From assembly GCA_002081555.1 (NCBI GenBank), contig MZNV01001764.1, forward strand, positions 18,660 through 82,659: DNA of 64,000 bases, given 5' to 3'. Below the pieces are notes generated by a model, which saw nothing but the letters and a program-made list of their open reading frames with translations, ran no database searches and was not told the origin of the DNA. The translations under genes and the position numbers were made by a program. Position 1 is the first letter of the stretch; the number at the start of each line of letters is the position of its first letter. Shown here one piece after another: positions 57,244-64,000 of the stretch. The DNA comes from Protostelium mycophagum. Its lineage: Eukaryota; Evosea; Variosea; Protosteliida; Protosteliaceae.

Positions 57244-60200
57244 TTATACATTTTTCGCTTCTGGAGGTGGCACGGAAAACACCTCTTGCGACTCCCCACT
57301 CAATTTTCTGAGAAATTTCAGTCATTGTAGATCCAAAATATTTCATCGTTGGAAATATTCAATTTCGCCAAAATAAAAATTCAAAATTTAAAAAAACGGA
57401 CCTCTCCCCAACGCTGTACCAAACGTTAAGAACTTGGGCCAGTTTGACGAATTCGATCGGCTTGGTGAGGTAAGCGTTGCATCCAGCCTCTAAACACTTC
57501 TCTCTGTCTCCAGGCATGGAGTGGGCCGTTAGAGCCACGATTGGAACCTGTCCCGCTCTGGTTCCAAGCTTTCTGATGGCTTGTGTGCTGGCGAGGCCGT
57601 CCATCACCTAAGCCAGATGTGAGATGACGACGATTGAGGTTTGAGAGACTTACAGGCATCTGCCAGTCCATGAGAACCACAGCATACTGCAACCGTTGCA
57701 CCGCCTCGAGGGCCTCTTTCCCATTTGAAACAATATCTACAGAGTAACCGATCTTCTCCACCATCCTGGTCGCCACTCGCTGGTTCAGAGCGTTGTCTTC
57801 GGCCAACAACACCTGTCAACATGTCACAACACGTCAAAGTGTCACAATATGTCATATTACACATGTCAAAAGTGATCAAGGAATCAAACTCATCACAAAA
57901 AAAGGAATGTCAAATGTCACAACACTTCATATCACATGTCAAGATATGTCATGTCAGATGACGTGTCAATATGTCAGATGTTACCTTGAGTACGGGTGAC
58001 CGTTGCTCTTCTTTGGGGGCAATGGGCGATTGTGCAGTTTGGTTTTGAGCGTCAGGAACAACTTTTTCGTGTTCATTTGACAGAGCCACTGGCGCTCCCG
58101 CCGGCTTGTACACGTCAGAAACTTCCGTGAAATTCCATCGAAATTTCAAGATCTACCTGGCCTTCGTCGGGGACTGGGGTGGCCTCCAGGGCTAAGCGGA
58201 ACCAGAAGCAACTTCCCTTTTGGGGTTGGCTGACCACATTGACTTCTCCTCCCATCAATCCGACTAATCTCTTTGAGATTGCAAGACCTGGAAAATGTCA
58301 TTTTATTTCAATATATTAAATTTATTTTAAATTTTATTTATTTATTAAATTTTTTAGTACAAGAATAAACAAAATATTACCGAGCCCTGTTCCACCGTAT
58401 TGTCTCGTGATGGATGAGTCCACCTACGTTACGTCATGCCACGTCATCATATCTCCATGCTTCTGCGATATGACATGTTGAGATGTCTTACCTGATAGAA
58501 CCTCTGGAAGAGCTGAGATATCTTATCTTCGGGAATGCCGATACCGGTGTCTTGTACCGAAAATAGAATGCAACAAAGTCCAGATTTTCCAGGATTTCTG
58601 CAAAAAGTAAATTTTTCGTGGATTTTTCACTGAAAATTAAAATTTATTTTTGAATTTTTTGTGAATTAAATCAAATTTTTTTCGCAGAAGATTTACATTC
58701 AAAATATGACAAATTTTTTTATACAAGAAAATAATTCTACATAAAGATCTACAACGAAAAAAAATGCAGAAAAATCACCTGATGTCGAAATGTTCACTGA
58801 GCTGGGGTGGAGTGGGATTGACATTGTCTGGTTGTAGAGGCCGTGAGACGAACTCAAAGTCGACCCTGATGGTGACCCCTCCGGTCGACGTAAATTTGAG
58901 TGCGTTACTCACCATATTTGTAAGTACCTGTTTTATTATTATTTTGATAAAATTTATTTTTTCAAGTTGAAAAAGTTTTTAAAAACACAATTATTAAAAA
59001 AAATCAATTTTAAAAAAAACACTCAAATAAAGTTATTATTATTATTTTAATAAGACCTATTTTTTGAGGTTAAATTATTTTATATAAACACAATTATTAA
59101 AAAAGTATATTTTTCCCCAATTTGAAAAAACTAAAACTCTCAAATAAATTTCAAAAGTTCCAAGAAATAAAAGATAAAAATTTTACCTGGTGAATTTTTA
59201 CGCTATCTCCCCTGATCCATGTGGGGATCCGTGGATCTACAATCGTTTCTAATTTTAGACCCTTCTTTTGTGCCACCTCCGCAAACAACTGCGTGGCGTG
59301 TTTCACCTGGCCAAATCATCACCGTAACTACCGTGGTTCTTACCGTCTGATGCACGTCAAAAGGCGCGACGTCCACGCTGACTTGCCCGCTCTCGATCCT
59401 GGAAAAGTCCAAGATATCATTTAAGACGACCAGCAGATTATTCGCTGATGTCTTAATGATGTCTATGTAGCCGCGTTGTTCCTCATTTAGATTGGACTGT
59501 GATAAGAGCTCTGTAGCACCGACTATACCATTCACTGGTGTCCTCACCTAATATTTTTAGATTTTTTTATATTTGATTTATTTTTAGATTTTTTTGTATT
59601 TATTTCATTTTCAGATTTTTTGAGAGATTATTTTATTTTTGGGGTTGTATTTATTTTTGGGATTTATTTATTTTGATTTGTGTGGTGTAGAAATGCCAAC
59701 GAATCTTTCAAAGTGTAAACTGTACATTTTTCGCTGGTGCGGCAAGCCGCAAATACAACTTTTATTCAAAAAAAATCCAGGACCGTTTTGCCAAAAATCA
59801 CAAAAAAAGGCAGTTGTAGACCGCCAAAATTTCGTGGAAAATTACCTCGTGACTCATATTCGCCAGGAAAGCGGTTTTGGCTTCATCCGCGGCCTCCGCC
59901 TTTTTCCTGTCCCGGTCTTGTGCTTCAGCATATCTGCTTTTATAAATATATTTATTTATTTCGAAGATTTTTTCTCGATTTTTATTTGTTGAATTTTTCG
60001 CAATTGAAAATTTTCTCAAGTAAACTTTCGCAAGTGAAAATTTTTTAAATGTTTTTATTTTTGAATTTTTTGTGAATTAAAGTTTTCAGATTTTTGTCGA
60101 CCTTGAAAATTTGCGGAATGATTTAAAAAATAAAACTATTTTTATTTTGTAGAAAAAAATTACCTTGTCTGAATCCTTAATAAATTAGATAGTTTTGCGG

Positions 60201-62720
60201 TGGTTTGTAGCATCTCTTGCTCCATCTGCCTCCTTGCTGTTATATCCTGATATAATTCAAAATTCAAAAAACCGAGTCGCTCATGATCTCAGGACGACCA
60301 TCTACAACGAGAAACTACCTTGACCATGGCGATTGTCCCCAGCTGGACCCCGTTCTGCTTGATGGGGCTGACCGATTGGATTGTCCAGATGACGTCACCA
60401 TTCGATTTTTTCAACTTGAAATCGTGTTGGTGCACTTGCTCCACCTTCTTCTTATCTTTCTGTAAAAGTCGCTAGAGAACGTCAAAAAATTTCCCAAAAG
60501 TTCAGTAGAAACTAATTGCAAGTTTTTCTAAGTATGAATTTGTAGTGAAAAGTTTTTAATGTTTTTCCACATTTTTTTTAATTTTCAAAATTGAAAAAAT
60601 ACCTCGCACTGGTCTGCATCCATGAAGTCAGTGACGGGCCTTCCGAGCATATTTTCAACGGTAGTGTCAAGTAGGTAGGCCATACGGTTATTTGCATAGG
60701 TCATCACCCCCTCCATGTCAAACAGCCACACCCCTGGATACGTAAATCTCCGATACTCCAAGACTTTCAGATGTGGAGATTTTCGGTTGGATTATTTTTT
60801 GAGCAAAGTATTAAAAAATGGTGAAAAAATAATAAATTACCTTCTTCAGAAGATTCTAAGAAATAGATGAGTGGTAAGTCTTCCAATGACTCCCTCGAGG
60901 GCTCCGGATTCCTCAAGTTGAAGGGTTTATCAAATCTACAACACCAAATTATTTTTATAAAAGTTTTATTTTTTACAACAATTTTATTTTACAAAATCTA
61001 AAACCCAAAACCCAAATAAATCCAAAAATAATAACAATGAAATAATAAAAACCCACGCGTGTGATAAAGACATCCTGGCGACATCGCTTCTGTCCACAGG
61101 AGAAGTGGGTCTGCTTCCAACCGTCGCGAGCCTCACAGGTGTCCCGTCATCCAATTTCAGAATTTTGGGTCCGTGCTGTTCCTCGTTGTTTTCGGTGGTC
61201 TTTAAGAGTCCTTTCGCGGCGAGTTGCTGCAGACACTTGTCAAAGGAGGTTCTGGAGCGTTTGCGTCCTGACTTGGAGGCTTTTCCCTCCATGTCTTCGA
61301 CTTGTCTACAACGAGTCAGATTTTCTGGGAACTTTCGAGGAGATTTCGGGGCGTGGGGGCATAATGTGGGTGATGACACATCATGCAAGAGGGCATCGTG
61401 CATTGTACGACGCACTGACATTATATTTTTACCGTGGTGCGGGAACTCCGAAATGTAATTTGTGATTTGCGGCGCTGCCACGTTGTTGCGATAGTTTCAT
61501 TTTGCCAGAGTACTGCAGATTTCAAGGATAAACGACATCAAAGTTGTGGAATTTTTTCCCGCAAACAAAGAAACGAATGCGGTCAGAGCTGTACCGCGGA
61601 ATTTCCCAACACCAACAAGTTATTTTAAAATTTAAAAATCCAAAAGGTCACTTTGCCAGATGCGCGGCGGCCTCAAACAACGCGTGGCCGCTTCTCTCTT
61701 GTTCCGTCACATCCCGCATGACGCAGAAAGTTCCGAGGCGTTTTCCTGACTTTTCGATGACGGGTTTACACGTCACCAGAGCCCACACCTGACGCGGTAA
61801 GTTGAGGTGAGGGGATACGTTTGTTAACGAACCTCTCTGCCCGTATTGTCGATGAACGGAAATTTATTTTGCCTGCCTCCGTCCACTGACGCGATTGGAA
61901 AATACTGATTCTGTTTAAAATTGGATTTTTCGAAACTTTTGGGGGATTTTTCTACGTTTTCGGAAGAATTATTTCGATTTTTTGGAATTTTGAAAAGTCT
62001 AAATAAAATAATTTTGACAAAGACATACCTGTAACATCTCTGCACATTCGGCTTGGTAATCCTCTCGGACAAACTCAAAGAGGTGCCGTCCCATGAGGGC
62101 TGCCGCGTCATGTCCTATCAGCTTGGCCATGTTCATGTTGGCAAAAGTGGTGATGCCTCCTGCATCAAGAATCCAAATGGCCTCTTTGACCTGTACCTCG
62201 TCATGTGTGTCTTGTATTTCACACGATGTAAATCGAAACTTGTATTATTGTTGATTTAATTTCATATCGAGTCCATTCAAACGGCGTTGCACTCACCTTT
62301 TCGAAAGACTGGTACATTGTGAGTAAATCATCTCTCAAATGAAAATGTGTGGCTTTGTCATGATCCTTTGTGATCTTGGCTGTGAGAAGTATATCCTTCT
62401 CTTCTATAAGTGGTATTAATTGCACCTATCCCATTCAGGTCATGTTTTTTTTCATCGTATATTACCTCTATCAGGTAATCTCTTTGTGTCTCCTCAGAAG
62501 AAGTGGGCGAAAGTGCTCTTGGTTTGAAATAGAATATTTGTGTGAGATGTGTCTCACATGCAGTCTGGTAAGCTCCTAATGCCTCTGGGACTGCTTCTTC
62601 AGGCAATAATGCAGAGATAGAAGCACCCAATAACTGTGTTGTGCTACCGAAGAATCGACCCGTATCTGAGAGTATTTCGATGACGAATCTGTTCTTTAAA
62701 CGCAGTATCGTCGATTTCAT
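57244..62720 (-). CDS. Multi-PAS hybrid histidine kinase with receiver
   Basis: A eukaryotic two-component sensor. The start gives [21 protein letters not shown]. At least two or three PAS domains follow: [25 protein letters not shown], then [20 protein letters not shown], and [22 protein letters not shown] with [18 protein letters not shown]. The kinase has [20 protein letters not shown] (H-box His present), [39 protein letters not shown] and [14 protein letters not shown]. The receiver has [17 protein letters not shown], the acceptor VVLMDWQMP and [10 protein letters not shown]...YLTKPIEF. The end reads VPPPEAKNV at 57244, past a last intron that ends GAAATTTCTCAG. No membrane segment was seen, so it is probably cytosolic. 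Many long A/T-rich introns lie at 58300-60600. Confidence 0.92.
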
Positions 62721-64000
62721 TTCGTTTCTATATCTGAGAATGATTCGGTCCTTTGTGCCAAACCATCCGTTATCTGCCGTCTTTATGGGAGAATCTTAGG
62801 TCCTCGGCGTGGGTTCTGGTCTTCTATCAACAAATCTCTGGATTTTGTGTGCAGATCCAGATGATTAATTTACGTGCGGATAAACCAGAATAAACCCCGA
62901 CCACAATGCAAACACACTCTGATCTATCCACCCTCTGTATCTGCTATTTTGAAGGGAATCATATTCAATACAATAAAGTTAGTTTTTACAAGACACTTTA
63001 GCCACAAGAAGCTCACAAGATATAAAAAATAAAAGTCAAAGATATCCTCAAAGCACCAATGCAGGTGGTTTTTTTTATTCTTTTTTTATGAAATTATTCT
63101 AAATAAACAATATTTGTTCAAATTAAACAATGCCACTACCTCACTGCTAAAGGTGGGCTATAAGGGAATTTTCCAGAATGTATAATACAACCAGATTCCA
63201 GAAGTGGCAGGCTAATCTTTTTCCTGCAAATCCTTAAATAATTTTAAGAACTATAAATATTAAATATTCTCTCTCTTTTCCTCTGATCTTAGACAAAAAA
63301 GTAAACCTTTTTTAGTTGATGAAATATCTCTCATATAATAATATTAGTATAATTTAGAGTACACTTATAAATGCTAATAAAAATAAGATCATTAAAGTGT
63401 GAGAGATTGATAGGTGTCTTGACATTTGAGTTATCAGAAATTATATGTTTGAATAAGGTCAGCACATATTAAGTCAGTGTAAAAATGTTCTAGTCTGCCT
63501 TTAACTTGATCCAGCCCAATTTTGCAATTTTCCTAAAAAATAATGCTAACTGGTGGTGATTTTTCTTATGTAAAAACCATTAAATTTACCAATATAATGA
63601 TATATTCAAACAAATTTGTATTGTGAAGAAACATTTTATTTATTTCTGTGTCTGATCAGAGTCTTTATTTTTCTCTTTAACCTAGATGCATTAAACCAAG
63701 AAAAGAAGAAAACACACTGGCAAAACTTGGCTGAGTTTAACCCACAAAAATCCAAAAATTCCAAAAAAGGGTCTTTTCTGGAAAAGCCAATCTGAGTGAC
63801 TAATTATTTTCGGAGCAAAAATAATAGTAAAAAATTCTCAAAAAAATATTATTTTTTGGTCACTTTTGAAGCTTTATTTATTGCGTTTCTCATAGTTTGT
63901 CAAGATTTGATTCATGTGAGAGTTGAGGATTGTTGAGTTGTTGTTGAGTTGAACAGAAGTGAGAAGAATATCTCTAGTTATGACCAATTCATTGACAGGT
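62721..64000. other. Gene-free A/T-rich end of the window
   Basis: About 1.3 kb with no open frame of note on either strand. It likely contains the promoter of the histidine kinase. No RNA gene, repeat or element was recognised. Confidence 0.5.

Noticed and set aside
57800-57990. Repeated CATGTCA/GTCACA strings as a CRISPR-like or satellite array
   Set aside because: Irregular short repeats within an intron of the histidine kinase; no constant repeat unit or spacer pattern.

Overview
This is a eukaryotic nuclear window, dense and intron-rich, with about 27 protein genes on both strands. TAA, TAG and TGA all act as stops. Neighbouring genes are often separated by only tens of bases (14 bp between the dynein and XLF stops, 11 bp between PITHD1 and the next gene). 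Most introns are about 38-50 nt, with some of 100-250 nt. The axonemal dynein heavy chain implies a flagellated organism. A CCCTAAA/TTTAGGG-type telomere-like run in one intron, introns that repeat the AGGT insertion site, and a recurrent intron word resembling an introner family make an alveolate plausible, perhaps a syndinian dinoflagellate of the Amoebophrya type. That placement is inference from memory, not proof.

Layout. 1-6215 (+): 3' half of an axonemal dynein heavy chain, cut by the window start. 6230-7511 (-): a divergent XLF/NHEJ1 end-joining factor. 7597-8520 (+): PITHD1. 8532-9171 (-) and 9146-10831 (+): two unrecognised genes. 10964-12806 (-): FKBP-TPR-membrane-anchor protein (FKBP8-like). 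13034-15087 (+): MORN-F-box-MORN protein. 15394-16947 (+): CDC7-like kinase. 17237-21601 (+): MTR4-like exosome helicase. 21621-22882 (-): unknown P-loop protein. 22913-24949 (-): TBC RabGAP. 25120-29047 (-): long coiled-coil protein. 29141-31772 (+): Mediator subunit 8 with a polyglutamine tail. 31914-33232 (-): unknown secreted protein. 33692-37131 (+): ZNF598/Hel2 ubiquitin ligase. 37682-39942 (+): TMEM184 fused to a PH domain. 40141-41289 (+): HpcH/HpaI aldolase. 42163-43389 (+): ribosomal protein L5. 43605-44748 (+): COP9 signalosome subunit 7. 45653-46046 (+): unknown short gene. 46724-47738 (-): SRF-type MADS-box factor. 47916-49710 (+): PA2G4/EBP1. 49893-50329 (-): unknown. 50650-51080 (-): small F-box-like protein. 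51706-53640 (+): START-domain protein. 53749-55550 (-): P2X-type channel. 56151-57200 (+): CAF1/POP2 deadenylase. 57244-62720 (-): multi-PAS hybrid histidine kinase. 62721-64000: no gene seen.

The genes are mostly ordinary eukaryotic housekeeping and signalling functions without operon logic, although several divergent pairs share short intergenic stretches. Every reading frame given here was rebuilt by joining exons by eye. Exon boundaries were chosen so that the frame and the family resemblance both hold, and they have not been tested against transcripts.

The most unusual signal is in the introns. One short word, CTCGTTGTAGA, recurs far above chance, usually at 3' splice sites but sometimes mid-intron, near 5' splice sites or inverted. 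It is often paired into small hairpins, and it can occur together with a second palindromic word, GAAATTTC. Many introns also sit between duplicated AGGT boundaries. Together these look like a family of invasive introns.
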